From Tetrahymena elliotti 4EA (Eukaryota; Ciliophora; Oligohymenophorea; Hymenostomatida; Tetrahymenidae), in contig JH720307.1 of the NCBI GenBank assembly GCA_000231825.2, forward strand, positions 1,264,880 through 1,328,879: a DNA stretch of 64,000 bases. The letters run 5' to 3'. The translations under genes and the position numbers were made by a program. The notes under the pieces were generated by a model that worked only from the letters and a program-made list of their open reading frames with translations, did not search any database and was not told the origin of the DNA. Below, piece after piece: positions 11,817 to 25,238 of this stretch; the stretch's first letter is position 1; every line of letters begins with the position of its first letter.

Positions 11817-13948
11817 AACAATAAATACAACACACATAATGACAATAAAAAATGAAAATTCTATATATAAAAACAAATTATTTATCTTCTCATAAAATAA
11901 AATTCTAAAATTCTTAACCCTTCTTTTTATTTGTACCATCAATTACATTAAAATCTTTATATTAGATGTTTTGTCTTCATATTATAATTATTTTCTCAAT
12001 TAAAAAAATAAAATTTCCTTATGATTTTAACTTTAGTAAGTCACTAAAACAATCATTAATTAATTAGAAAGTGGGAAAAAAACAAAAATTTGAATGAATC
12101 GTATATACTAATGTTTCAGTAAACAACTTGAGATACTTAGCAAAATAAAATTTAATACTAAGCATCAATTTATTTTTATTCCTAATTTAAATATATTTTG
12201 AGCAAAATAAAAAAGTATTTGCTTTTTTTAGCCAGATAAATTTTATCATAAAATTTATTCATTGAAAGTAACTATCTATATCAAACCTATTCAAATCAAA
12301 AAAAGTATCCTTATCTCTATCTACAAGGGTAAAATTTCTTTTCTTAAAACAAAATAAACATACTTCGATACAGTAATCATGCAAATTAATATATTATAAT
12401 AATTCAAATGGCTTATTTTCTTTCTCACGAAATAGAATTCAGCCAGCGAATTTCCTTTTTTTGATTATAAAAATTTTACCATCATCCATCAATAAATTTT
12501 GTTTTTCTAAATTAATCTATATCCTAATTACTACCATAATCAATAAATTTAAAAATATAATTTGAACAGGCTATCTAGAATGTTAACAAAAACTATCATA
12601 AAAAATGAACATATTATTTCTAAATTACTTTTGTTCAATTTAAATTAATAATGATGTAATGTTTTTCTTTCATTTTTATTATATTTCTTTAAAAAATTAA
12701 AATTAAGTTATTAATTGAATATACCTGTTAAAATTTATCTAGGTAATTTAAAATTTATTGATAGATCTTTGAGGTAAATGTTTATTTTTTAAAAAATTTT
12801 CATTCATTTAAAAGAAAAAATTAATCTGTATGATTCACAATTGTTTATGTAACATAATTAGAATAAATACTGAAATCATCTAAATTTCATTAAAATAATA
12901 ATAGAACTATCAAAAAAATGTTCATTAACTTTATTGATGGCCATCCTAAAAAATTTTTAGCAGCCATTTTTAAAAATAAATTTTTAGTTTAAATAAATTC
13001 TGAAATATTTTGGGTCAGAAAATATAGAAAAAAGATTATTTTATGATTTTTCTATATAATCATAATCCTATTTTATCAAATATCTTCTATTTATTGTACA
13101 CTTTCTAAATACCAATAAAAAAGTATATTGATAAAACTTACGTTTTAAATTTCTTTTTATTGTAAAATGGAGTAAGAAGCATAAATAGAATTTCAAACTA
13201 AAGCCATTCAGTATTGATACTTATTAATAAATACATATTTTAAAGTTTTTTTTTATATTCACAAAGCGTAGTGCTGCTTAAATAGAAAAAAATTCAGGTT
13301 AGGTTAAAAAAACCATCTTCTAATGAATTGTAAATTTTGTTTAGCCTTTCTTGAAAATAAATTTCAAAATGTTTATGAATAATTCAGGGATTAATATATT
13401 TAAGAGCAAATTATGAATTTAAAAGGAATTAAGATCAAGTTAATTGATTTTATATCAGATGAAGTACCATAAGAAAATGAATTTAAGTAAAATTGATTTT
13501 GCCTCATTTAAGAATTACAAATGTTAATATGTAGATTGATTGAGTAAATCATAAAATTGATCAGAACTCAAAATGAAATGTCGAGCTTCGAAATATAACC
13601 ATGGTGAAATAATTTTTAAAATGCTAGATTGTAAATAATATTTTTTTGTTAATGTAAAAGCGAATGGAATGAAGGGTTTTAAAAATTTTTATAAAATGCA
13701 AGTGATTCTTATCCTTCTTTTGAGATAAAGTAGATATTTAGTTAAAAAATAAGAATTATCAAATTTGATAGATTTTGTTAATATGTATTCACTTACACAT
13801 TTGATTTACATGGAATAATAAATAAATTAGGTTCCAAGATGACGATTGGTTTTACAAAATTAGTGATTTTAATAGTTTCTAATAATGGCCTAGTATTACT
13901 TTCTAATCAAACTCCTTGAGAATATAGATAAAAGAAGATTACATATTA
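11817..13948. other. AT-rich spacer, nothing supported
   Basis: Two kilobases of AT-rich DNA between two plus-strand genes. It should hold the 3' UTR of the codon-biased gene and the promoter of the LRR gene. The only structure noted is an imperfect inverted repeat at 12937-12967. Confidence 0.5.
12937..12967. repeat. Imperfect inverted repeat in spacer
   Basis: ATGGC and GCCAT arms flank a near-palindromic core made of CTAAAAA and TTTTTAG. It could form a hairpin. It may be a terminator-like or chance structure; no function is claimed. Confidence 0.35.
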
Positions 13949-16931
13949 ATGAGATTTACAAAGAGATCTTTTATCAACTCTGTACTGACTTAATAAAAAC
14001 TAATGTAATTAGCTAACTCAAAACTACAGAAGCTGGTCAATATCGTTTTTTAATAAAGCCTAGAAGACTAAGAAATATTAAATCTTATTGATGCTATAAG
14101 CAGTTTTTAACTTAAAAGTATCATTTTCTACAAATTATTTACTCTTGAAATATAAAGCTAATATGTTGAAAGTGTATATAATTTAACTCTAGAAGAAGAA
14201 ATCACATAGCAATTAGTAGAAAAGCTGTTCTCACAATTTAAAATAAGAAGTTTTCACTCAAATATCAAGAGAACAATAGATTATTCTGATTTATTAAATT
14301 AAAAAAATCTTTTTAGTTTTAAATAACATGTTTATAAGAACTACAATATTCTCTCTCTAGAATAAATAAAATAATTTATGTAAATAGCTATAAGTCATCC
14401 TAATTTAAAAGAAATCTATGTCTAAAATAGCTTAGATTATCTAAAGGATAACCATTTAAAAATATCATCAAAATTATTAGAATCAGATCCTCTTTAAGAA
14501 TTAGTAAACATTTTGACCTACCTAAACTCTAATGCTAGGATTGAGATTTTTATTACATGTAATGATGAACAAAGGTTTTCTTATCAAGCAAATGATTATT
14601 AATTGCTAAATAATCTAATATCAACTAGCTAATAATTTCAAAAGGAATTTCATCTGAAGATAAACTAAAATTTCATTTTCAAAAAAGAACAAAGTTCTAT
14701 AGAAATTAATAATAAAATTGACAGCTTATTTTTAAATTAGCTAAATTTACCTAAGATGAAAAGTATGAAAATTTATACCAGTGAAAGCGATGCTCAAAAA
14801 CTGAATGAATTTTTTAAAAAATTAATGGAATAAAATTTCAAGCTAGAATCAATACAATTAGTAATCCAAAAAAAATCATCATACTATTTCTTTGATTCAT
14901 TAAAATCAAATGAATAAAAAATAGAGATATTACAGCTTCTGTAATATGTCCAAGTATAAAATTTGTAATCAATTAAGTATTTGAGTATCTAAGAAACTGA
15001 AAATGGCAAATAACTTTGTTTTGATTTAAAAAAATCTCTTTTGTTAGTTAAAATTGATAAAAATGTGTAAAATAATGAAAGAGTTCTTTAATTTTTACAA
15101 AATTTGATTTCATTTTAATAAAATTAATTCAGTAGTATTAAATATTATGGATCGTCTTAATTTCTTGATCAGCACTTTTAAATAATAAGTAAGTTAAAAG
15201 AACTATCTGCAAATTAACTTATTGATTTAGATATATAACAATTTTTACAAATAGATTTATAGGAAAAGACTATTAGAATTTAAAAACTTAAAAAGTATGA
15301 AGAAGTTATCTAGATTTTAACTTCAAATTTATCTTCTGTGCAATAAACTGAAAGATTAGTGATATCAAAAAAAACACTTAAACCTAAGAAGAATACGCTA
15401 GAAAAAATGATAAATTTCTTTTTACAAAATTAATCAAAAATAAAATCAGTAGATTTATCTTCATCAGAGTTTATATTTGATATATAGCAGCATTTATCAA
15501 TAATTTAAATCTTAGTTGAGAATTAAATACCTAAATTTACAATTTCAAAGTATACACAGAAGTATTTAGAATTTAACTTAGAAACAAAGACTATACACAA
15601 CTAATTATTCAATAACAATAAATATTTCAAGTAATTCTTTAGCTATTTTAATAAAATACATTTAAAAATAAATGATATTGTAGAAAAAGAGAATGAAGAA
15701 ATTTTAAATCTTATCAATTAAAATGTAAATTTAAAAGAATTAATCCTTAATGTCAACAAATTTGATTAAGTAGATTTAATATCTAAATTAAAATTCAAGT
15801 TTTCTCAATTAGAAAATCTTTTAGTTTAGGGTAATAACATTAAGATATTCTTTGAAAAGAGTACCAAAACATTCAAACTTGAAGCAGATTCCACCTAAGC
15901 TATATAATACTTTTTAATGAATAGTACCTCTCAAGATTAAAATTTATTTTTCAACATAGAATAAATTGAATTAATAGATCTGAGCTAAAACTAAAATAAC
16001 TCTAATAATATTAATTCTGATAAACTTTATCAATCTTTTAACTATTTCCTCATAAAGCCATTCTAGATCAAATCTTTAAAACTCTAAACTTGGTAATAAA
16101 AAATGTTTAAAATTAAAAATATTCACAAAAATTATTTAAAAAATATATTTTCTTTTCTAGAAAAAACTTCTTTATCTAATTTGGTACTTTTTAAATAAAT
16201 AGGCAATATTTAGGAAGCTTTCTGGAATTGATTGAACATCTAAGCAATTTAAATCTTTAAAATTTGAACCTCCAATTAAATATTTAAATAGATGAAAAAG
16301 CAATTAGCGAAGAAGGAGAAAAAATTTAAATGGCAATTACAAATTTTCTTGAAAAATAAAAAGTAAAAAAATACACTTTTACTTTAAAAATATTTGAAAA
16401 TAACTAAATTGCTGGAGAAATCATTTACAATTAAGATAGAAGCATGGTCATAAATCTTAAAAATTTACTACAGTTCTTAAAATCTACTAAATATGATTAA
16501 AATGGAACCATAAATATTCTCTCATATTTTGTAAAGGGATTTAAATTCACAAAAAAGCTTTGCATTTAGTAAATTAAATTTTTTTAATTTTTAATATTTA
16601 TTTTTAAATAAAATTTAGTAATTCTCATGAAAAAAGTAAAGTAGTTATAAAATTACTTCAAAGCTTTTACAAAGATTTACCTTTAGTAACAAGGCTCTTT
16701 GTTAAAAGCTCTCATGATGACTAATATTTTGCTTAAGTTAACTAATCTCTAAAATTCAAGAGTATTTTATTAAATCTCATCTAACTTTCGAAAATTAAAA
16801 AAGCCAACCATGGCTTTAATAGAGCTGAAAAATTCTTAGATTTATTAGAATTTTATAAAATACCACAGAATTAATCAATTTTATCATAAGATTTAATTTG
16901 GGATTACTAAAGAATATTAAAAACATTTTGA
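13949..16931 (+). CDS. Leucine-rich-repeat protein, 940 aa
   Basis: Three exons, 13949..16092, 16203..16568 and 16619..16931; the sum is divisible by three and ends at TGA 16929-16931. The body consists of degenerate LRR-like units with asparagine ladders, such as LIEHLSNLNLQNLNLQLNI across the first splice, NLKEIYVQNSLDYL, and ENLLVQGNNIKIF. Ciliate genomes have large expanded LRR families of this kind. The first intron is settled by frame: the acceptor AAATAG at 16202 restores TGG and continues the LRR text, whereas the earlier TCTAG acceptor would create a TGA. The second intron (16569-16618) restores the C-terminal helical part. There is no signal peptide or membrane segment. The role is probably protein binding. 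Confidence 0.8.
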
Positions 16932-18037
16932 TACAAATAAAATAAATTTATTCTTTCAAAAAGTTTAATTATTATTTAAACTTACTTACTGGTCAAAAAA
17001 ATGATTCTATTTTTATTTTTTAAATCAAAATTATTTAAAAATATTAAATTCTAGATTTAAATTATCATTTTTAATTTGAATTCACAAACTTTTTATTTTG
17101 TTGCATACATTTTTTTATAAGTTCAAATATTATTAATTAAAATCTTTGATAAAATAAGAATTCTTTTTTTAAAATAAACTTAAAACTTTTGATGAATAAA
17201 TATTCTATGATTTTTTTACTCAAAAAAAGTTTATTTAAAAATAAAAAAATACTAAAAATTTAAAGTGTATAATATATATTCTAGTATAAGATTTTAATTT
17301 TCATATAATATCTGAATCCATTTAGTACTCACTAATTTGCACATAAAGAAGATTTACTGATTAATAGAATCTAGTGGTTGATCTGTAAGTTAAATTTAAA
17401 TTTATTTCTGACCAAAGATAAATACATGTGTGGCTAATTGTCTTTCTAAGAACTAGTTTTGAGTTTTGTAGATCTTCTCTGAAGAGATATTCGTTTTTTC
17501 AAAAAAAAAAATTCTAAAATACATTCCAATAAAGTCTCAGACAATAATTTATTTTAGAGTATTTTTGAAATAAAAATTTATTACTACTAATTAATAACTT
17601 CTAAAAAATAATTATCTATTTCAAAGATTTTATTTTTAAATTTTTAATTTTTTGTTTAATTACTAACTCTCTTTTAATTTATTTCTCTGACATTTAAAAT
17701 TAATTTATTTTTATAATTTTAATTTTCAGTGCGCTCAATAACATTCTTTTTCTACAATCTTTAATATTTACTTTTTAAATATAGAAAAAGAAAAAAAAAT
17801 CAAATTATTAAATTATAAGTTTCAAAGTATTTATTAAATTTGTGGAGGATAATATGATTTAAATTATTATTAAAATTGAAATTTAATTATCAAAGCTGAT
17901 GAGCAAAATATTAATAGTAAATTGGTTATCAACTGAAATTTTAGCTGATATTTATAATTTATAATACTTGTTAAAAGAAGAAAAATTTGATTATTTAATA
18001 AATTAGTAATTTATAAGCACTACAGCACTAAATAGAT
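16932..18037. other. AT-rich spacer
   Basis: Tandem plus-strand spacer of about 1.1 kb made of A/T runs. It should carry the LRR gene's 3' end and the next promoter. I see no gene or RNA. Confidence 0.5.
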
Positions 18038-19606
18038 ATGAATGGACCAAGGTGGGTAGATAATAATATAATTATCCAAAAATAGAGAGAAGCTCAATAT
18101 TAAAAACATGTTTAAAAAGTTACTGATATTGTAAAGAACCCAAAGAAAAGTTTAGGAATAGATCAAAATATGGTGAAGCTCTAGCAAAGTATTTATAATG
18201 CTAAATCATTCAATATGCATTTTAACGAGAATCAAAGACTGAACTAAATTAATAAATAGAATTAAATGCTTTTGGACAAGCTAATTGAAATTTCTGAAGG
18301 AAAATAGAGTACTATCAAGCAACAAATTCATACTGCTCCCTTATCTGATAAATAAAATCTTAGGGCTATGTCTCAAAAAAGAAAACAAGCTGCTATGTAA
18401 ATTTATACTGAAAATCAGTAATTAGCATAAAGGTTATTGAATTAGCGATCATTCATAAATAAATAACAAATTTAGAAAGAAATTGAAGAATATGAAAAGC
18501 TTAAAGCTCATATGCAAAAAGTAAAACCAAGTATTCCTAAAAAAAGAAACGTTAGTGCTCATCACCATTCAAATCTGCCTCCTATTATTTAACATACTAA
18601 AAATTCATCAGCCAATATGTAAAATAGAAGAAAACTAAAGAAAATAAACAATTCTAATACACTCAACAAAAGCGCTTATGATATAAATCATAATACATAT
18701 AATCCCAAAAGAATCAGGGAAGATAATTTAAACTATTTAAACTAATCAGAAGCAGATATTATAATAAATTAATATGATAATGCTTATATTGAAAATAGTA
18801 ATTCAATGCCTGCATATCAACAATCTCATAGTGCCAACATCCATAACTCAAGAGAAAGAGAATATGGTTTTACATCTCATCCTTCTTCAATAAGAGGCTC
18901 ATAAAATTTAATTCATGCAGCGATTTTAGAAGAAGACGATTAAACAGAAAATTATGGCTAAAAAAATAATCAAATATCTAATTTTTACAGAAACGCCAAC
19001 AGAACTCCTAGTTAACATTATTCTAATAATAACAATCACAATCTCTAAGAAGAAATATAATAATAAAATTAGTATTAAAATAATCAAAAATATAATTTAG
19101 AAAAATAGTAAAATTAAAATTACACTTAAAATGAAAGCTAAAACAAATCAGAAGATTTAAATACTCAAAATAAATCCAAAAATGACTCAATTGCTTAGTC
19201 ACATAACAATTCTTTAAATTAGAGTTATTAATCTTACAAGCTTAGTTAACAATAAAATAACTAGCAGTAATAATAATAATAATTGTAGGATATATCAAAT
19301 AGAAACAGTATACCTCACTAATCAAAATAAGAGTCTAATAAAAATTCTAATTAGCAATCTAATTAGTAATCATAATAATTATTTCTTCAACAACAATAAT
19401 AAAAGCAAGATAGTTCTCCCATCAAATAAAATCAAGAGTTACCATAGTATGCATTACTCTAGAATTCTCCTCATTTATCAAATTAATAAGAATAATATTA
19501 ATCTCGCTAATTTCCTTAAAATTAATAAATATCCAATTAACAATTATAGTAATAACAATTATAACAATAACAAATATAGCAAGATGTTCCAAAATCAAAC
19601 AAGTGA
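18038..19606 (+). CDS. Glutamine/asparagine-rich protein with N-terminal coiled coil, 522 aa
   Basis: Single exon from ATG 18038 to TGA 19604-19606. The first 170 or so residues are helical and charged (KEIEEYEKLKAHMQKV) and likely form a coiled coil. The rest is low complexity, rich in Asn, Ser and Gln, and becomes almost pure Gln/Asn toward the end, where most Gln codons are TAA or TAG. The repetitive DNA in the tail (TAA triplets around 19265-19290) probably drives length variation. I do not recognise a family; it may be a ciliary or cytoskeletal accessory protein, by composition only. The ATG is the first in frame. Confidence 0.8.
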
Positions 19607-20386
19607 TATTTATTTTAAAATTTTATTAACTAATATTTGTCTCTACTTTTTGTGAGTGAAAAATAATTATTACAACAAGCTTAAAATTAAATAAAAAATA
19701 CTCATTTAAAAACCAAATTTTAATTTTATTTGATCTTATTTATATAAAGTTTTGATATTAATTTTAAAACTCATTTGAGAAAAATATTTTTCACCTAAAT
19801 TTCATATTGAAAAAATCAATAATTTATTTCCAATTATCAAAATAAATTTTAGATATATACCATGAAGAATATAAAGTAAAATATTTGTTCAATAGTATCT
19901 TTTTAATGGAATAAAATGCCATTGAAAATCTAGGAATTTTTAATAAATTTTTTTTATGATATTTAAAATTATCTTTAACAAATAAATACATATATATCTA
20001 TATTTTGCTAAACAATCTGATATATATTTGTTAGCATTAAATTAAATATCCAAAATATTTTAAATTTAAAAGAATTAAAACTAATTTGTATTATTTTTAA
20101 TCAGAAAACAAAAAATTTTAAATTCAAAAAAATTATTTTAATAGATTGTTAATAATCATTAAATATTTTACTTTTTATCTCGATACTTGAAAGATAATAA
20201 TATTGATTTTATTAATCCTTTCATTTATTGATATAAATATTGCATTTAATTAAATAACCAAGCTACTAAGTTTTCTAAAGTTTATTATTTTTTAAAGAGA
20301 CACTAAATATATTTATTGCAAATCTTTGTTAAGATCAAGAAATTACAAATTTAAAATAAATTACATATTTAAATATAAAAATCAAA
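19607..20386. other. AT-rich spacer and LSm2 promoter region
   Basis: About 780 bases of AT-rich DNA between two plus-strand genes with no supported gene. Confidence 0.5.
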
Positions 20387-20842
20387 ATGGCTGAGCGTTA
20401 AGTAATAGAATTGATGTTTTTTTTGAAGCTCTAATGTTTATTGAAATTTATTTGAACATTTTTTTAAAAATAAAAGTTGTTTGCTTCATTTTTTAGAACT
20501 TTACTTGATAAAAATGCAGTAATTACTGTAGAACTGAAGAATGATGTTAAGATCAAAGGCAAAATTACATATGTTGATGGAAATATGAATTTCAATTTAA
20601 CTGATATTTAGGAACCTGAAACTATTTAAATTGTAAATTGTTAAATTGACTAAAAAATAATATTATTCCTCTTCATTACACAATATATTTAATATCCATA
20701 TAATAATTTAAATTAGGCTAATTTTAAAAACTGCTTTATAAGAGGATCTTCTGTAAGATACGTTCATTTAGAAAAAGAAGATATTGATGTAGAATTAATT
20801 TAGGAAGCTTGCTTAAAAGAATTTAAAGAAAAGCAATAATGA
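20387..20842 (+). CDS. LSM2: U6 snRNA-associated Sm-like protein LSm2, 98 aa
   Basis: Exons 20387..20401, 20477..20632 and 20717..20842, with the stop at 20840-20842. After a five-codon first exon (MAERQ) the protein reads LFASFFRTLLDKN, then AVITVELKNDVKIKG and VDGNMNFNLTDI. It finishes with NCFIRGSSVRYVHL, the second Sm motif with the RG signature. LSm2 is a ring subunit of the LSm2-8 complex on U6 snRNA 3' oligo-U and of the LSm1-7 mRNA decay complex. The usual length is about 95 residues, which matches. The distinctive SFF.TL N-terminus and the spacing match LSm2 better than other LSm paralogues. The short exon 1 was chosen because no ATG lies in frame after the upstream TGA; its GTAATA donor and AAAAG acceptor are weak. 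Confidence 0.88.
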
Positions 20843-21387
20843 TATTCTAATAAATGTTAATATGCTACTTTTTGCATTATTTATACTACTTTTTATAATT
20901 TTTGTATAGCTTTTATTAGACTCAGCTTATCACAGCTCATACATAATATTATTTTTTTTGATTGAGTATTTAACCTAAAGATTCAATTTTAAATAATGTT
21001 TGCTTCAAGTTTAAAGTTAAGGATTTTTTGCTAATTTTATAAATTTTATTGTAGAATAACCAATTTACTTTAAATATTGCGCAAAATTATTAAATTATAA
21101 TTACCAGTAATTGATGAATAATAATTTTGAAAATGATCATTTATGCAGAAAAGTAAATGAAAATAAAAAAGATACGCTTAGAATGCAAAGCGAATGTATT
21201 ATTTTATTTTTAATTATTGAAATAGCAAAAAAAAATATAGATAGTAATGAATGAACAGATTTAATTTACCTCCTAAATCTATGTTTGAATTGTCAAAAAA
21301 TTAATTGATTTCAAACTTTTAAGTTTCTAAAAAAGAAAAATTAAAATTTCAAGCAAAAAATAACAAATTTGATTTTAGTATTTAAAA
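20843..21387. other. AT-rich spacer and kinase promoter region
   Basis: Tandem spacer of about 545 bases with no gene seen. The region just upstream of 21388 is A-rich, as usual for ciliate start contexts. Confidence 0.5.
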
Positions 21388-22883
21388 ATGTAAATGGATA
21401 ATTAGGAGTAGAACTAGGTTGAAAAATATATTGGAAAGTATCAAATATTACAGGTCATAGGTAAAGGTACTTATGGTGAAGTTTTTAAAGCCTAAGACTA
21501 AGATACCCATGAAATAGTAGCTTTGAAAAAAACAATCACAAAAGTATAATTTTATGATTAATATTTACAAAATAATATTCAAGTTTTGCATAATGAAAAA
21601 ATAATTTTTTTTTCGTTTTAATTAAAAAAGCTTGAAAATGATGGTATTCCAAGTTCAGCTTTAAGAGAAATATCTCTATTAAAAGAAATTAATCATGAAA
21701 ATGTTGTAGTGTAAACTATTATTTAATAAATCTGATATATCATAAATAACTCGTTCTATTAATAGATTGAAAGATATCATAATATAAAATAACCTCCTTT
21801 ACCTTGTCTTCGAATTCTGTGAAAGCGATTTAAAGAAATTTTTAGATTCTAAGACTAAGATACCGGGATAATTCCTTGATGCCCTCACAATCAAAGTAAT
21901 AATCATAATAACAACAATATTTTTTTGAATTATTTATTAATGATCATTTGCACATAGAACCAATAAAATATTTAGCAGAATTTAAATTTAATAACAGAAA
22001 ATAGTTTTTTAGATTATTAGAGGTGTTGCAGCTTGTCATACAAGAAGAGTTATGCATAGAGATCTCAAACCTTAAAACATTCTAATTGATAAAAATGGTA
22101 AAAATAAATAATTATATTGTGTGATAAAATGATCTATTTTAATTTGACGAAATTCGATTTATTAGACTTTAAAATTAAATATTGAATTAATGGAGCTTAT
22201 TGATTTTAAATTTTCAATAAATTAAATTTAATTTTATCAAAAACTTTTTAAAAATAATTAGAAGTAGTAAAAATTGCAGATTTTGGTTTATCAAGAACGT
22301 TTTGCATGCCTATAAGACCTTACACAAAAGAAGTTGTAACCTTATGGTATAGACCTCCTGAGATTCTCTTAGGCGCATTAGATTATTGCACTCCTATAGA
22401 TATGTGGTCAGTAGGGTGTATTATGTATGAGTTGATTACAAGAGTTCCTTTATTTTAAGGTGATTGTGAAATAGGCTAAATATTTAAAATTTTCCAGTAA
22501 GATCTAATTTATTATTTGATTAAAAAATATATTAAATATATTTTGTTTGAAAAAGGGTATTGGGAACACCAACTGAAAATGAATGGCCAGGAATCAAAGA
22601 TTTAACTGATTACAAACCAACTTTCCCTAGATTTAGACCTTAAAAATTAAGTGAAATGATTGAAAATATATTAAAAAAGTATAATTAAAACTCAGAAGTT
22701 GATATAGCAGCAGTAGATTTATTATAAAGACTTCTCTGTTATGATCCCATAAAGAGAATAACAGCAAAATCTGCTTTAAATCATGTAAATATTTTATTTC
22801 AAATCCATCCAAATCTAAATCATCTTAATAAAAATAAATAGCCATACTTTAATGACATAAGAAATCTTTTTGGTTAAATTTGA
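21388..22883 (+). CDS. Cyclin-dependent kinase, CDK5/Pho85-like (PSSALRE), 318 aa
   Basis: Seven exons: 21388..21543, 21631..21710, 21766..21895, 22013..22097, 22262..22496, 22556..22784, 22842..22883. The glycine loop is GKGTYGEV, the lysine is in VALKK, and the cyclin-binding helix is PSSALREI. The catalytic loop is HRDLKPQN, the Mg site is ADFG, and the activation segment is [11 protein letters not shown]. Later come DMWSVGCI and [11 protein letters not shown]. The PSSALRE helix together with [13 protein letters not shown] is closest to CDK5/Pho85 rather than PSTAIRE CDK1. The inhibitory TY pair is present as GTYG. The length is typical for a minimal CDK. The alternative start at 21394 would only remove two residues. 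It phosphorylates Ser/Thr-Pro substrates when bound to a cyclin; the partner is not visible here. Confidence 0.92.
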
Positions 22884-23720
22884 TTAGGATCATTTATTTA
22901 GTTAGCTAGTTTAAAACTTTCCAATTAAAAGCAATTAAAAAACAAAGATAACAAATAAGTTAATTTCCTCTATTGAATACTTTAAAATATAATATTTAGA
23001 TCTAATTAAAATAAAATAAATAAATAAACAAAAAATAAAAATAAAATAAGAATACTTTCTACTAATATCTTAATACTCATATATAAATAACTTATAAAAA
23101 TATAAAAACCAAATAATGTGTCATTTCATATGTAATTTAGTAGCAAACGTTATCTTTTCAAATTACAAATATTCACTAACTAAATAACCTCTTATTTATA
23201 AATTTAAATTTAATAATATTCTGAATAATTAATTCTAAATAAATTTATTTCAGAAAAGTAGAAAACTGACTAAATTCTTAATAAACTAGCATTTATTTTA
23301 ATAACAATATTCATTAAATAGATTTGTATCTACCTTAATAAAATTAAAATTTTTTCCTTTTGAGTTAAAATCATCAAAACTGTTAAATTTTTGATGTAAG
23401 TGATTAAAAAGATATAATTTAATATTATATTTTTAACAGTTCTAGGAGGTTATTAGAATGTTTTATGTTCACAAATCAAATTTAATAATATAAGCATAAC
23501 ATAATTTAAGTAATATTTACATTTTTTAACATCTTAAATAAAACAAAATTAATTTAGAATTGTAATTGTTTTAAGCAAAAATAAGATTTCTTTAACAAAT
23601 AAAGATAGGAAAGTTATGGTAAATTTAATTATTTGTTGATGAATATTCTTCTTTTTACATTTATTATTTTTTTTATTTTAAAAAACTCCATTTTTCATGA
23701 TATAAAACCTTATTTTTTTC
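22884..23720. other. Convergent intergenic spacer
   Basis: AT-rich spacer of about 840 bases between the CDK gene and a minus-strand gene that ends toward it. No gene seen. Confidence 0.55.
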
Positions 23721-24575
23721 TCATAAATCAATATCTTCATCATCAGCACCCCAAGCAGCTCCTTCAACTTCTTCAGCAGCTATTTCGTCATTTATTCTAA
23801 ATTTAATTTAAATTAATTTTTCTATTTTATACTATCCAAAATTATTAAATTATTTAATTACTTATTAAATTAGCTTTGTACTTATTACTAATCTTAGAAG
23901 AGATCATCTGGTTTAACTTCTTATGCTTTCTTTTTAGTGGCCTTTTTGACGGTTTTAGAAGCTGTTTTATTTTCAATAGTAGGAGCTCCCATATTCATTT
24001 AAGAAAAATAATCAACTTCATCAACAGGATCATTTTTCTAAATAAATAAATTTAAATCTAGACTTTAACAAATTTTAATTAAAAATATAATTTACTTCAA
24101 CTTTCTATATCTTATCTTCATCAATCATCCCCAACATAGGTTTTTTTGCAACTTTTGGCTAAGTGTTTGCTACATTTACAGGAGGATCGAAAATATTCTG
24201 ATTCTAATTTGCCATATTATTATTAGACATATTATTTGGACTGAAAGGAATATCGTATTCATCTTTTTCGCCAAAATGATTGCTTTACATTTCATATTCG
24301 CTTTAAGTATTTTGATATGAACCTTTAGTTGAATCTTCATTGAAGTGCTTTCTTTCTTCCTCCTCCTCATCTTCTACTTAAACTTACTATTTATTATTTT
24401 ATCTCTCAATTGATGATTGTTGAAAACCATCTTCTTATATATGTCTTTACTATCCATCTTCTTCTAAATTCTATTCAGTATCTTGCTAAAATAACTTATG
24501 TATAGGTAAACAATTGTTGATTGTTTCACCACATAAAACTCTCAAGCCTGATAGCTTTGAAACTAAGAAATTCAT
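23721..24575 (-). CDS. Acidic, disordered protein with DDEDIDL tail, 243 aa
   Basis: Exons 24575..24096, 24037..23862 and 23796..23721, with the stop at 23723-23721. After a short hydrophobic N-terminus (MNFLVSKLSGLRVLCGET) come an acidic Gln-rich region (EDEEEEERKHF) and an Asn/Pro-rich stretch with IFDPP. A helical basic patch (TASKTVKKATKKKA) follows, and the protein ends with EGAAWGADDEDIDL. The tryptophan in an acidic terminal peptide recalls COPI or clathrin adaptor tails and SCYL/ArfGAP C-termini, but no domain proves this. The frame stays open upstream of the ATG to a TGA near 24670, and the upstream text also looks protein-like, so the real start may be further 5', perhaps through another intron. 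Confidence 0.7.
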
Positions 24576-25238
24576 TAGCCTTTATGAAGTCTGCTTTACA
24601 ATTGCTTTTTCTTTTATTAAATTTTGAAATATTTGAATCTAATTGGTTATTATTAATTAATTTTTTCACAAAGCAATCCAAATTAAAAGAAATATACAAT
24701 TAAATGAGTGAGCGAGAGTTAAGAATATTTACTTCAATTATTAAGTAAATTTTTCTAAATAATTTTTAGTAAGTAACAGTCATTTGTGATGCTAAATATA
24801 GACTTTTATGATTGAATATTTGTGTGTGTTTTGTTTAAAACCAAATACACTATTACTTAAAATAAGTAATAAATGAAATTTTTACCAAAATATTAATTCA
24901 TTTTTTTTATTTTTATTTCTGACAAATTCAATGATATTACTCAAAAGATGAAGAAATCTTCTAGTTTTATTTTTTTTCAAAAAGTTCACCACATCATAAA
25001 TATTTATTGCTAGAAAAAATATGATAAAGTGCAACATGAATTTTTGGTTTTGAATAAAAGCAAATTATTAATTTTTTAATATTTTTTAACAAATTAAAAT
25101 AAACATTTGATAAACTCTATGTATTTTACTATTATTATTTAGTAAAAATCATTCTTGATATTATTAAAATCAGTATTATATATTATTATTATTATTATTT
25201 TCTTTTATATATATATCTATAAGCAAAACAAAGATGAT
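24576..25238. other. AT-rich spacer, may include missing 5' exon of the acidic gene
   Basis: Minus-strand tandem spacer. The first 120 bases may still be coding on the minus strand. The remainder is A/T runs, with a TTA/ATT triplet run near 25180-25200. Confidence 0.45.

Noticed and set aside
16093..16158. Shorter intron ending at the TTTTCTAG acceptor in the LRR gene
   Set aside because: Using that acceptor creates TGA at the junction; the later AAATAG acceptor restores TGG and continues the LRR text.
24521..24703. Plus-strand 60-codon ORF
   Set aside because: Antisense to the acidic minus-strand gene and its possible 5' extension; no family signal on this strand.
25165..25200. ATT triplet run considered as a telomere- or CBS-related element
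   Set aside because: It is a simple A/T microsatellite; no G4T2-type telomeric repeat or chromosome breakage motif was seen anywhere.
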